Assembly (NCBI GenBank): GCA_947311845.1
Contig: CAMZMU010000020.1
Coordinates: 43,562,510-43,626,509 of the forward strand
Length of the DNA stretch: 64,000 nucleotides
Reading direction: 5' to 3'
Source: Poa pratensis
Taxonomy: Eukaryota > Streptophyta > Magnoliopsida > Poales > Poaceae
The notes beneath the pieces are model-generated. The model worked only from the letters and a program-made list of their open reading frames with translations, did not search any database and was not told the DNA's origin. Position numbers and translations under genes: made by a program. Below, in pieces: positions 32,386 to 42,440 of the stretch (its first letter is position 1; every line of letters begins with the position of its first letter).

Positions 32386-32830
32386 ATTTTTTTCTGCGCG
32401 CCAAAGCCCAAATTTCCTATGAAATGTGTTTGAAAGTGAATTTCAAAAGCGTTTAAATCTTAATTTGAATAACTTCTGCATACATTTCAATCTGACATAA
32501 ATTTCAACATGAAAAGTGTTTGAATTTGAATAACTAATCCAAAACCATTTTCTGTTTTCTAAAATAATTATTCTAAGTATTCAAACTATTAACCATTTTG
32601 CCATTTCAATTAAAAATGCATTAACTAATATTGTTTGAATTTGAAAATCATATCTTTTTTGATTTCTACAAATATCTAATTGTCTAAAAATTTGTAATAA
32701 TCATCTCTTTATTTTAAAAACATCCTTAACAACATCCCATACAGTTAAATAAAAGGTTTAATACATTATTTCACATCACTAACAGTTACATTACTAAATA
32801 AACAGACTTGTTGGCTCGGAGGCCGTAGGA
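32386..32830. other. AT-rich CACTA spacer
   Basis: No gene or repeat terminus is recognised. It is AT-rich, with scattered GAATTTGAA-like motifs, and separates the internal promoter from the short acidic ORF. Confidence 0.4.
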
Positions 32831-33202
32831 TTAGGGGGAACGGCGGGAGGAGCCAGCCCCGTTCGCGGCGGCCTGGTTCTCGCGTGCACGTTTGCGGCGG
32901 AGGGCACAAGCCATGGAGGATGAGTCTTTCAGCGCCCAAGCCAGCTCGGAAGCCTCCTTCGCCTTGAGCTGGCAGGCAGTCCTGGCTCGTTGGACACGGT
33001 CATCGCGGACGGACTGGAAGGAGGCTTCCATGGCTTCCTGCATCTGCGCCCCACAGGCCTCTTCCCCGTCGTCGCTCCAGTCGAAGTCGTCATCGTCGTC
33101 CTCCTGCTCGCCAGGAGGTGCGGCGGAACCTGGTGGAGGTGCGGCGGCACCTGGTGGAGATGCGTCCAAGTCGCCGTATGCGGCTGCGGATCCCCACGCC
33201 AC
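32831..33202 (-). CDS. Small acidic ORF in the CACTA element (123 aa)
   Basis: The frame starts MAWGSAAAYGDLDASPPGAA, has a Pro/Ala-rich stretch, an acidic DDDDDFDWSDDGEEA patch and then a basic helical region (RVQRARTACQLKAKEA, ACALRRKRARENQAAANGA). Composition is typical of small grass CACTA/harbinger accessory proteins, but no family is recognised. It lies between the transposase relic and the internal promoter on the same strand. It could equally be an exon of a longer transcript or chance coding in GC-rich DNA. Confidence 0.4.
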   Translation of the reverse strand: MAWGSAAAYGDLDASPPGAAAPPPGSAAPPGEQEDDDDDFDWSDDGEEACGAQMQEAMEASFQSVRDDRVQRARTACQLKAKEASELAWALKDSSSMACALRRKRARENQAAANGAGSSRRSP

Positions 33203-33504
33203 CCCTGCGGCGTACGCATCCTCATCGGGGTCGGGGACGTCGGACCACGCGCGCTGGGGGAGGACACGTGACTGACACGAGTCGTGACCGCAAAGCCCGC
33301 CTTTAGTCCCGCGGATCGTGTGTTTCTTTCAAGCGCTTGTGAGCCGTTGGATCAGGGGTGTGTTTCGTTTGAGGGCTTTGTGAGCTATTGGATCAGCACT
33401 ATCACAACCACTTCGTGAGCCACATGACCCTATATATAGCCCCCTCTCGGACATGTTCGGCACTCAGTGTGTACTCATTGTAGTTCATTTGGTATACAAA
33501 GCAT

Positions 33505-33727
33505 TCGATTCCCTGCATAAGTCCAACGGTGCATTTGATATGCGGGCACTCACGAGCCACCGTTGGGCTGTATGCAGGGGAAACCGTGTGTTTTGTTCTA
33601 TCTACAAAATCCTTTAGTTCATCGACCGAATACTAATCATTCGGATTCCCTGCATACATCCGACGGTGCATTTGATATGCGGGCACTCAGGAGCCACCAT
33701 CGGTCTGTATGCAGGGGAAACCGTGTG
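33505..33727. repeat. Two direct copies of a long hairpin in the CACTA element
   Basis: Each copy (about 33505-33587 and 33642-33724) has an arm ATTCCCTGCATA, a CATTTGATATGCGGGCACTC loop, and the complementary arm TATGCAGGGGAA. The arms pair over roughly 25 bases with a few mismatches. The copies are 137 bp apart and have slightly different stems. No coding function is seen. A folded transcript would resemble a small-RNA precursor, but this is inference. Confidence 0.7.
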
Positions 33728-33879
33728 TATTGTTCCAACTTTTTCGAGCGCTTGTAAGCCGTTGGAGTTTTTAGAACCAAAAATTAGTGTTTAGAGTTTT
33801 CTTCTGAGTTTTCAGAACACAGTTACATAAAAGGTTTAATACATTATTACACATCACCAACAACATCCCTATCTAGTGT

Positions 33880-36103
33880 TCACCTTTTCTTCGTATGTAT
33901 CCCTTTCTTCTGATTGCGCCGTAACCATGGACAATCTTCATAATTTAACTTGATGCTTGGGTCAGTGTTCACTTTGAAGGGCGGAATTTCACGAAACTTA
34001 TTGTAATCTTCTGACATGTCTGTCTTGTCCTCCACTCCCATGATGTTTCTTTTCGGTAGAATCCCCCGCAATGCAACCGGAAGCAATTGAGTCATAAGCA
34101 CGTGGCAGTCATGAGACTTTAGGTTCTGGAATTTTTTCTCTGCCATATTTATTATTCCCTTTATATTCGACGAGAAGCCAGACGGGACCTTCATACTGCT
34201 CAGGACTTCAAAAAATATTTCCTTCTCTTCTTTGGTAAGAGCGTAGCTAGCAAGACTTAGACTTCCTTTATCCGTCTTCATTGGATGCAGGTCGTCTGGG
34301 TCTTTCATACGTTGCTGGTCCTGCCGTGCTTCCGGCGTATCTTTCGTCTTCCCATACACGCCCATGAAGCCTAGCAGGTTCACGCAAAGATTCTTCGTCA
34401 CGTGCATCACGTCGATTGCAGAGCGAACCTCTAGGACTTTCCAATAGGGTAGCTCCCAAAATATAGACTTCTTCTTCCACATGGGTATGTGTCCGTCAGC
34501 GTCATTCGGAACAGACTGTCTGCCAGGACCCTTTCTAAAGATTACTTCTAAATCCTTGACCATATCATATATAACATCACCAGTAGGGCGGGTAGGCTTC
34601 GTCCGGTGATCTGCCTCACCTTTGAAATGCTTGCCTTTCTTTCTTAAGGGATGCTGCCTTGGAAGAAATCGACAATGCCCCGGGTACACATTCTTGTTAC
34701 ACAAATATATACTTTCAGTCTCACCTAAACAGTGCGTGCATGCATTGTATCCCTTGTTTGACTGTCCTGAAATGTTACTCAGAGCAGGCCAATCATTGAT
34801 GGTTACAAACAACAACGCTCGTAGGTCAAATGGCTCATGTTTGTGCTCATCCCACACACGTACCCCTTCATCACGCCACAACTGTAAAAATTCTTCAACT
34901 AATGGCCTCAGGTACACATCAATGTTGTTGCCGGGTTGATTCAGTCCTTGGATGAGCACTGGCATCATAATGAACTTCCGCTTCATGCACAACCAAGGAG
35001 GAAGGTTATAGATACATAGAGTCGCAGGCCAGGTGCTATGACTGCTACTCTACTCCCCAAAAGGATTAAAGCCATCCGTACTTAGACCAAACCTTAAGTT
35101 CCTTGCGTCACTGCAAAGTCCTTGAACTCTCTATCGATTTTTCTCCACTGCGACCCATCAGCGGGGTGTCTCGACATCTCGTCTTTCTAGCGGTCTTCTT
35201 TGTGCCATCGCAACAACTTGGCATGCTCTTTGTTTCCGAACAAATGTTTCAACTGTGCTATTATAGGAGCATACCACATCACCTTGGCAGGAACCCTCTT
35301 CCTGGGGGGCTGGCCCACAACATCACCAGGGTCATCACGTCTGATCTTATACCGCAATGCACCGCATACCGGCATTCATTCTTATTCTCGTACTCCTCAC
35401 CGCGGTGGAGGATGCAGTCATTAATGCATGCATGTATCTTCTGCACATCAATCCTAGAGGGCAGAGAACCTTCTTTGCTTTGTATGTACTGTCAGGCAAT
35501 TCGTTATCCTTTGGAAGCTTCTTCTTCACTATTTTCAGTAACTTCTCAAATCCCTTGTCAGATAAACCATTCTCTGCCTTCCATTGCAGCAATTGCAGTG
35601 TGGTACCGAGCTTTGTGTTGCCATCTTCGCAAGTTGGGTACAACTTTTTTTTGTGATCCTCTAACATGCGCTCCAACTTCAACTTCTCATTTGCACTTTC
35701 TGCTTCGGTCTGTGCATCAATGATGACCCGACGAAAATCATCATCTAAGATGGGCTCATCTGGTACCTCTTCATCTTCAGCTTCCCCCCCTTGCATTACC
35801 ACCATATTCAGGGAACATAGGATAGTTGTCATCGTTCTCTTCTTCTTCGTTGTCTTCCATCATAACCCCTCTTTCTCCGTGCTTGGTCCAACAATTATAG
35901 CCGGACATGAAACCGAACTGAATCAGGTGGATGTGAAGTATTTTTGAGGAAGAGTAATCCTTCTCATTCCGACAGGCACGGCATGGACAACACATAAAAC
36001 CATTCCGCGTGTTTGCCTCAGCCACATTGAGAAAAGAACGCACGCCTTGAATGTACTCGTTAGAGCGTCGGTCAGCGTACATCCATGGATGGCTCATCTG
36101 CAT
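33880..36103 (-). pseudogene. CACTA TNPD-type transposase, frameshifted and internally deleted
   Basis: The N terminus (35777-36103) has the transposase-associated domain: WMYADRRSNEYIQGVRSFL, then CCPCRACRNEKDY and FGFMSGYNCWTKHGE. An acidic linker follows, then AENGLSDKGFEKLLKIVKKK. After shifts near 35400-35000 come RRDDPGDVVGQPPRKRVPAK and the Transposase_21 (TNP2) region: IDVYLRPLVEEFLQLWRDEG, NDWPALSNISGQSNKGYNAC and SHDCHVLMTQLLPVALRGIL. Directly after LRGIL the frame jumps to a C-terminal tail (PPFKVNTDPSIKLNYEDCPW). The usual DUF4218 and DUF4216 regions are missing, which indicates an internal deletion. The protein would cut and join the CACTA ends; this copy cannot be functional. 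Confidence 0.85.
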
Positions 36104-36400
36104 TATATAAGTATGTCAAACGCAATCACGATGCTAAAATTATCAATGAAAGATGAAAGGGTTTAGTTGCTAACCTCTTAGAACACTTCAATAGAAGGGG
36201 CGCTGCCAAATCTTGACAAATCGTGGAGAAAATGGGGATGAACTCGAGCTCGGTGGTGAAGAACATAGGAGAAGGAAGCTAGCTAGCTCGGGCATTTCAT
36301 CGAAAACCTCTTGTGCATAGGAAGGAACAACAAACTAGCACACACCTCTCACCTTATAAAATGGAAAAAAAAACAGAGGAGAGGGGTGCGTAGGGCAATG

Positions 36401-36410
36401 CTTTTATAGG
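36401..36410 (-). promoter_or_regulatory. TATA box upstream of the transposase gene
   Basis: The minus strand reads CCTATAAAAG, about 300 bp upstream of the transposase start and directly downstream of an AGTCCCGGTT array. It is the likely main promoter of the CACTA element. Confidence 0.6.
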
Positions 36411-36417
36411 AAAACAG

Positions 36418-36600
36418 AGGACCTCTAGTCCCGGTTCGTGATACCACCCGGGACTAGAGGTTCCCACACGTGGCCCTGCCGGTGAGAGACCTCTAGTCCC
36501 GGTCCACCGGGACTAGAGGTCCCGTTCGAACTGGGATTAGTCCTGTGCGGCCTCGTAGTCGTTGAACCGGGACTAGTCCCTCTTCTAATCCCGGTTCAAA
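36418..36600. repeat. CACTA subterminal repeats (right end)
   Basis: This array of inverted CTAGTCCCGG and CCGGGACTAG motifs (about 36423, 36449, 36487, 36505, 36568 and 36592) mirrors the left end. The similarity stops near 36600 without a CACTA terminus. Confidence 0.8.
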
Positions 36601-36684
36601 CTCGAATTTGACTAAGTTGTCTACCCCTTTTGGACATCAAATAATACATGGATGTGTGTATTTCTTCCTTCTTGAAAAAGAAAC

Positions 36685-37601
36685 TGTTGGATTTTATTGG
36701 GGTTGGACTACTAAGTTAACCTAACAAATTCTGAAATCTGGAAGGCCCATTCATTCAGCCTAGTGCATGTTGTGTACATGAAGTGGGAGTGAGACTAGAG
36801 TTTAGTCCCTTACTGCTAGTTGGGAGCGAGTTGGAGAAGTTTAGAAGGTGAGCTCTCACTAAGTGAGTGAGAATAGGAGCAGTTCACGTGCTCCTGCTCC
36901 GCTGCCCGCCTCGCCACGCCTCGCACGCACATCGTGTTTCGTGAATTGAGTTCGAGTTATAGCGCGTTTTTCGTGGAAGATTTATTTTTGGTATGCACCA
37001 ACTGTGTGTGTACGTGTTTAAAAACATGTGCATTCTTGACACGTGCACTGCTTCTTCCACCGCGTGACGTTTGCGTTCTCTGCCTTTAGAGAAGAGGACA
37101 GACGGATCCAGAACAACTTACTCATTTAGTCTCTTCCTGCCTCCACTGTGTAGTTCATTTTGATGTGCACCTTTCAGGTTTCTCCATCCCGGCGACCGCG
37201 TGCACGGCCGTCCGGGATAGCAGGCCTCAGAAATCCCGTCCGTTGAGATCCTACACCAGGAGATGGCCGATAACGTTTTTGGGGAGCGTCTCTGCACGAC
37301 TGCTCGCTTCCGTCCGACTCCAGTTGCACCGACTGAACGACTCCGGCTAAGCCGACTCCAACACCGAAGTTGGCTGTACAACCGCGTCCTCGTCACCGCC
37401 ATGGCCGCTGGCGACAATGGAGCTGTGGTTGGGACTTTCCCGGTCAACACGTATGTGCTACTTCTCTCTTTGTTTGCATGAGTATTTGGTCCATTTACAT
37501 ATCTGCTAGATATGTCTAGTTTGTCGTATGTGGTTAGATCTTCTGGTGCATCTGTGATGTTGATTTCGGTAATTATACGGAAATTTCCTAATATTCCAAC
37601 A
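36685..37601 (+). repeat. 5' LTR of the copia element (917 bp)
   Basis: It starts TGTTGGATTTTATTGG and ends ATATTCCAACA. It aligns with the 3' LTR but lacks that copy's MITE, tandem duplication and 357-bp insert. No canonical primer binding site is recognisable after it. Confidence 0.88.
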
Positions 37602-37696
37602 ATCCAAAAACCTTATATCTTTAGGCAATTTTTGCCACTTAGTTTTGCTGCTGCGTTGAAACCGAACCCGCCGTTCACGGGTACTAACTTTAAGAG

Positions 37697-38460
37697 ATGA
37701 CAGTCCAAACCATCTTGTGGCTCATTGCGATGGTCGTGTACGGGGTTGCAGCTGGTCCTCCCAGAGGTTCGTTTACTCTTGAAGAAGAGAAAGCGTTCAG
37801 GGAAGCCAATGTAGTATTTGTGGGTGCAGTCCCGAGTGTGCTCGGAGACAAGTTGGTTGATACATATTTGCATAGTCGGGATGTCAAGAAAGCATGGGAT
37901 GCACTAGACTCTAAGTTCGGTGGAGCAGATACCAGAAGTGTACTGTATGCTATGGATCAATTCAATGACTACAAGATGGTTGAAAACCGACCTGTAGTAG
38001 AATAGGCTCATGATATACAGATCATGGCTAAGGAACTCGAACTCGTTGAGTATGTGTTACCGAACAAGTTTGTCGCCCATTGCATTGTCGCTAAGCTTCC
38101 CCATTCGTTGAGGAAATTTGCCACTTCTTTGAGATCAGAGGCATGAGTTTTCTGTTGAGAATCTCATTGGCTCTCTGGATGTTAAAGAGAAGGCGAGGGC
38201 GACAAAAACGCTTCTGCAACCGAGGGACATTCTATTGCAGATATGGTGCAGAAAAATGCCCACAAGTCCAAGGAGAAGAACAAAGTCTCCAAGCCTACCA
38301 GCTTCAAGAACAAGAATGGGCAAAACAAGAAGAAAAGTTCCTGCTAGGTGTGTGGAGACGATGGGCATTGGCCCATCACTGCACACAAAACAACGGAAAG
38401 AAGGATCAGCTTGGACAGAGCTCCAAGTCTCTCAGCATGGTTATTAGCAATACTAGATAA
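37697..38460 (+). pseudogene. Copia gag, interrupted by stops and frameshifts
   Basis: The readable pieces are typical of the copia Gag (UBN2-type): VDTYLHSRDVKKAWDALDSK and YAMDQFNDYKMVENRPVVE, then a TAG. The sequence continues with MAKELELVEYVLPNKFVAHC and LPHSLRKFATSLR. A frameshift leads to a Lys-rich stretch and a damaged zinc knuckle (VCGDDGHWP, about 38351). An in-frame TAG lies within the knuckle's first Cys pair. Confidence 0.75.
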
Positions 38461-39040
38461 GAAACTTCTGGGTACGGTACTGTTCTCTCAGTATTTCAGT
38501 CCACAGATTGGTGGATTGATACACGTGCTAATATTCATGTGTGTGTGCTGATATCTCCTTGTTTACCTAATATCAGTCTCAACGAGGTTCCACCGTCATG
38601 ATGGGGAATGGACTACACATGCTTCTGTTCATGGTGTTGGCACGGTAGATCTAAAGTTTACTTTAGGAAGATCGCACAGCATGTTCCTTCTATCAAGAAG
38701 AATCTTGTTAGTGGCTCTCGTCTTCTGAAAGATGGTTTTATGTGTCTTTGAGTCCAATAAAGTTGTATTTTCTAAGTATGCGACTTTTGTTGGAAAAGGT
38801 TATGTGCGGAAGCATGTTCCGTTTCTCATTGGAAGACTTGTGTGATAATGTTTTGAACCTTGTATGCACCGCTGGTAACGAGACTAATGTGTGGCATTCA
38901 TGACATTTCATATTAATTTTGGTTGCATGACGCGGCTTGCAAGTATGAGTTTAATTCCAAAATTCACCTTAGTCAAAAGCTATAAGTTCCATGCTTGTGT
39001 GCAAGCAAAACAGTCTTGCAAGACACACAAAGCTGCGTAG
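38461..39040 (+). pseudogene. Copia protease and pre-integrase region, degraded
   Basis: No continuous frame exists. Fragments compatible with a copia polyprotein are seen between the gag knuckle and the integrase, for example ARSMFLLSRR-like and LVSGSRLLKDGFMCL coding near 38670-38755. Assignment rests mainly on position. Confidence 0.4.
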
Positions 39041-39049
39041 GAAAGAAAT

Positions 39050-39500
39050 TTGGCACCGTTAGAGCTCATACATTCAGATCTATGTGAGATGAATGGTGTG
39101 TTGACAACTGGTGGAAATAAATATTGCATGAATTTGATTGATGATTCCACTAGGTATTGTTATTTATATCTCCTGAGAACTAAAGATGAGGCTCTCGATT
39201 TTCTTTAAATCTATAAGGCAAAAGTTCAAAATCAACTTGAAAGAAAGATCAAAAGGATTCTGTCTGATCGTGGTGGAGAGTACTTTTCTAATGAGTTCAT
39301 TTTATTCTGTTCGGAACATGGTATAATCCATGGGAGGACGCCTCACAATTCCCCTTAATCCAATGGGTTTGCTGAGAGGAAAAAGCGCACTCTTAACAGA
39401 TTTAGTCAACGCCATGTTAAACACTGCTGGTTTATCCAAGGAATGGTGGGGGTGGCTACATTGACTTCATGTCATGTCCTAAACCGAGTTCCGACAAAGA
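39050..39500 (+). pseudogene. Copia integrase core, with stops
   Basis: The D-D-E core is readable in one frame: ELIHSDLCEMNGVLTTGGNK (first Asp), MNLIDDSTRYCYLYLLRTKD, a TAA, then RKIKRILSDRGGEYFSNEF (second Asp), IIHGRTPHNSP, a stop, and SNGFAERKKRTL with the catalytic Glu. All three acidic residues remain, but two stop codons inactivate it. Confidence 0.8.
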
Positions 39501-39741
39501 ATAAAGAGATTACACCATTTGAAGAATGAAAAAAAGGAAAGATTGACACTCTTCTACCTATGAACTTGGGGTTGTTTGGCAAAAGAGAATGTGCCAATCA
39601 ACCAGAAGCGTAAGCTTGGACAAAACCGTGGATTGTGTCTTTCATGGCTATGCTCCTAATTGCATTGCTTATAGATATCTTGTGGTTAAATCTGGAGTTG
39701 ATGACGTGGATGTCGGTACCATCTTTTAATCCAAAGATACT

Positions 39742-40750
39742 ATGTTCGTTGAGGATACATTTTCTAGGAGAGTGCCTAGCATATCTAGTAAAGAATCCGT
39801 GACATTTTCTGAACCTGAGACTCTTATGTTGTCTTACAAACAATCTTATAGTGAGAGTTCAGAGGAGAATGATAATGAAGCTCCCACAAGAAGTAAGAGA
39901 CAAAGGACTACAAAGTCTTTTGGTAATGATTTCATTGTGTACCTCGTGGATGATATTCCCACTACCATTTCAGAAGCGTTTGCATCCCCGGATGCAGACT
40001 ATTGGAAGAAAGCGGTTCAGAGTGAAATGGATTTCATTTTGGCAAACGGAATTTGGGAAATCATTGAGCGTCCTTATGGTTGTAAACCTGTAAGATGTAA
40101 ATGGGTATTTAAAAAGAAGCTGAGAGATGATGGTAATATTGAAAAGGACAAAGCTCGGCTTGTGGCCAAGGGCTATACCCAAAAAGAAGGCGAAGATTTC
40201 TTTGATACTTACTCACCAGTCGCGAGACTGACCACAATTCGAGTACTATTTTCATTGGCTGCCTCATACGGTCTTGTCGTCCATCAAATGGACGTTAAGA
40301 CGGCTTTACTAAATGGAGAGTTGGATGAGGAAATTGACATGGAACAACCTCAGGGGTATGTACTTGAAGGTTGGGAAAGAAAGGTTTGTAAGTTGCGGAA
40401 ATCTTTGTATGGCCTCAAACAAGCTCCCAAACAATGGCATGAGAACTTTTAAAGAACTTTAACATCTGTGGGCTTTCTTGTAAACGATGCCAACAAATGT
40501 GTTTATTATCGCCATGGTGGGGGTGAGGGAGTTGTCCTATGTTTGTATGTGGATCATATTAATATTTGGGACAAGCCTCAAAGTGATTGAGGTAAAGACC
40601 TTCTTATCTCAGTGTTTTGAGATGAAAGATCTGGTAGAATCTGATGTTATTCAGAACATCAACCAGTTGAGAGATGGAAATGGTGGAATTACTATTGTGC
40701 AATCCCACAATGTGGAAAAGGTGTTAAGAAAATTTGGCTATGCCTAATGC
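39742..40750 (+). pseudogene. Copia reverse transcriptase
   Basis: A 236-residue frame covers the first half of the RVT_2 domain: GIWEIIERPYGCKPVRCKWV, ARLVAKGYTQKEGEDFFDTY, SPVARLTTIRVLFSLAASYG, VVHQMDVKTALLNGELDEEI and LRKSLYGLKQAPKQWHENF. It then ends in a TAA. The palm motif continues near 40535 as LCLYVDHINIW, where the second Asp of the catalytic YVDD is replaced by His. Further shifts follow and the sequence stops at 40937 in the LSRFVANPGDDRW region, before RNase H. Confidence 0.88.
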
Positions 40751-42203
40751 AACCCTTATCCCACACCATATGATCCTGGTGTGAAGTTTCGAAAGAATCA
40801 GAAGAACACTAGAGATCAATTGAGATACTCTCAAATCATTGGATTGCTCATGTACTTAGCTTGCGCTACGAGGCCTGGCATCTAGTTTGCTATGGGCAAA
40901 CTTAGCCGGTTTGTGGCCAACCCGGGAGATGATCGTTGGCCACATGAAAAGCCAGTCTGAGTACAATGACGTGCTCGCAAGTAAAATAACCCCAAGACAT
41001 GAACAGTCAGGCAATCATGCAACAAGTTATCCAAAGAAACAACGTCCTACCACATGGCAACAGTCTACTCAGGTATAATCAGCATCATGTCATGAAAGTA
41101 GCATGGCATAGCAACCAGTTCATGTCATAATCAACCAACAGGGGTATCGCGAGTACAGAGTCCAAGCCAGGTGGGGTTGGATCTTATACCAGCAATCATA
41201 CAAAGGGCTTACCTGTGACGAGTAAACGGGTGTACCAGTTGGTACCGAGTAATACACAATATCTGTCATCATTGCTAGGCCCTCTGGCCTTATCTTTCCA
41301 CGTTGGGCATGCACGGTTGATGTTGGCTCAGGCCTAACTCTAGGCTCCCAACGATCACGCCGTCATTCCTAAACACGGTAACCATCCACAGCTCAAGTAA
41401 CATTCCCTACATCATCTTATTGTTCATTTAGTGAAATCAGGTTGTTCATCTTTCTTTCAAACCGAACTTATGTTTAACCTCCGGACTCGACAAAGACACA
41501 TAGTCTGACCGACACTTAACTGTTGTTCCATATCCCAGGAACGAGGCTAGCTGCTAGATTGTCACTCTCGAGAGGTTGCAGTTACCACCCATCTAAGTGC
41601 ACCACACTCAGCCGGTACTTTAGGATATCATCCCTAAGACGAACTCAGCAAGATACACTCACATGACCGTTCACGATACCAAGACACTCCTTGTATAGCA
41701 ACCGACATAACTCTACGTCTTATGACGAAGTGAATCCGGCACGTCCCCAACTCATGAGCGACGCCTAGCTCCGGAACCTTCACAAGACTAGCCCCGACCA
41801 CAAAGGTAACCGACTAGACTTGCCAAAATGGTAGCATCAAAGGAGGCTCGGTAGGTTATGTAGGCCACGGCCCGCCCATATGAGCGACAGTGGTAGTGCT
41901 TTTGATGTTCAGATTAGTGGCACCATGGATTGACCCTATCGATGCTTGGAGTGGTGTTTCATTTAATCAAGTTTCATCATAACAAGTCCAAACAACAGAT
42001 GTTCCGTCCAACACAACAATCACAAAACGTAATAATATATCATCAAACAACAAGACGTTAGCATCACAATATTTCAAAAAATTGTAGTTTGTACTGACCG
42101 GGTGACTACGGCGCCATCACAGATCAATACAAGAATTCAAGCAACAAATATATCGTATTGACCGGGCGACTATGGTGCCACCACGTATCACTGTCCAAAA
42201 AGC

Positions 42204-42440
42204 GTCAATCGGATGACTATGGCGGAGCTACCTCCGACCAGCGCCTTCTCGTTTGACTAGAAAAGAAACGTCAACCGGATAACTGTGGCGGAGCTACCTC
42301 CGACCAGCGCCTTCTCGTTTGACTAGAAAAGAAACGTCAACCGGATGACTGTGGCAGAGCTACCTCCGACCAGCGCCTTCTCATTTGACTAGAAAAGAAA
42401 CGTCAACCGGATGACTGTGGCGGAGCTACCTCCGACCAGC
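42204..42440. repeat. 66-bp tandem array in the left LTR (continues at 49918)
   Basis: A 66-bp unit containing GCGGAGCTACCTCCGACCAG and TTTGACTAGAAAAGAAACGT is repeated about four times here and continues at 49918-49990 on the far side of the nested element. The right LTR has a corresponding array at 56425-56735. Confidence 0.85.

Larger units (their letters stand above)
1953..36679 (-). mobile_element. CACTA (En/Spm, Caspar-like) DNA transposon, heavily nested and rearranged
   Basis: The left terminus starts CACTAGTGGAAACAGGG and is followed by inverted AGTCCCGG subterminal motifs. The minus strand carries a TNPD-type transposase relic on the right and a second gene with a TNPA-like domain and a C48/Ulp1-type protease on the left, the arrangement of Caspar-type Triticeae CACTA elements. 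Without the nested LTR elements and the duplicated block the element is about 10.8 kb. No CTAGTG terminus or matching GTT is seen on the right. The AGTCCCGG array at 36418-36600 is the last recognisable part, so the right end is probably lost or degraded. Both ORFs carry frameshifts and stops, so the element is not autonomous now. Confidence 0.85.

Noticed and set aside
42204..42440. CRISPR-like array
   Set aside because: Units are simple 66-bp tandem repeats without unique spacers, in a plant LTR.
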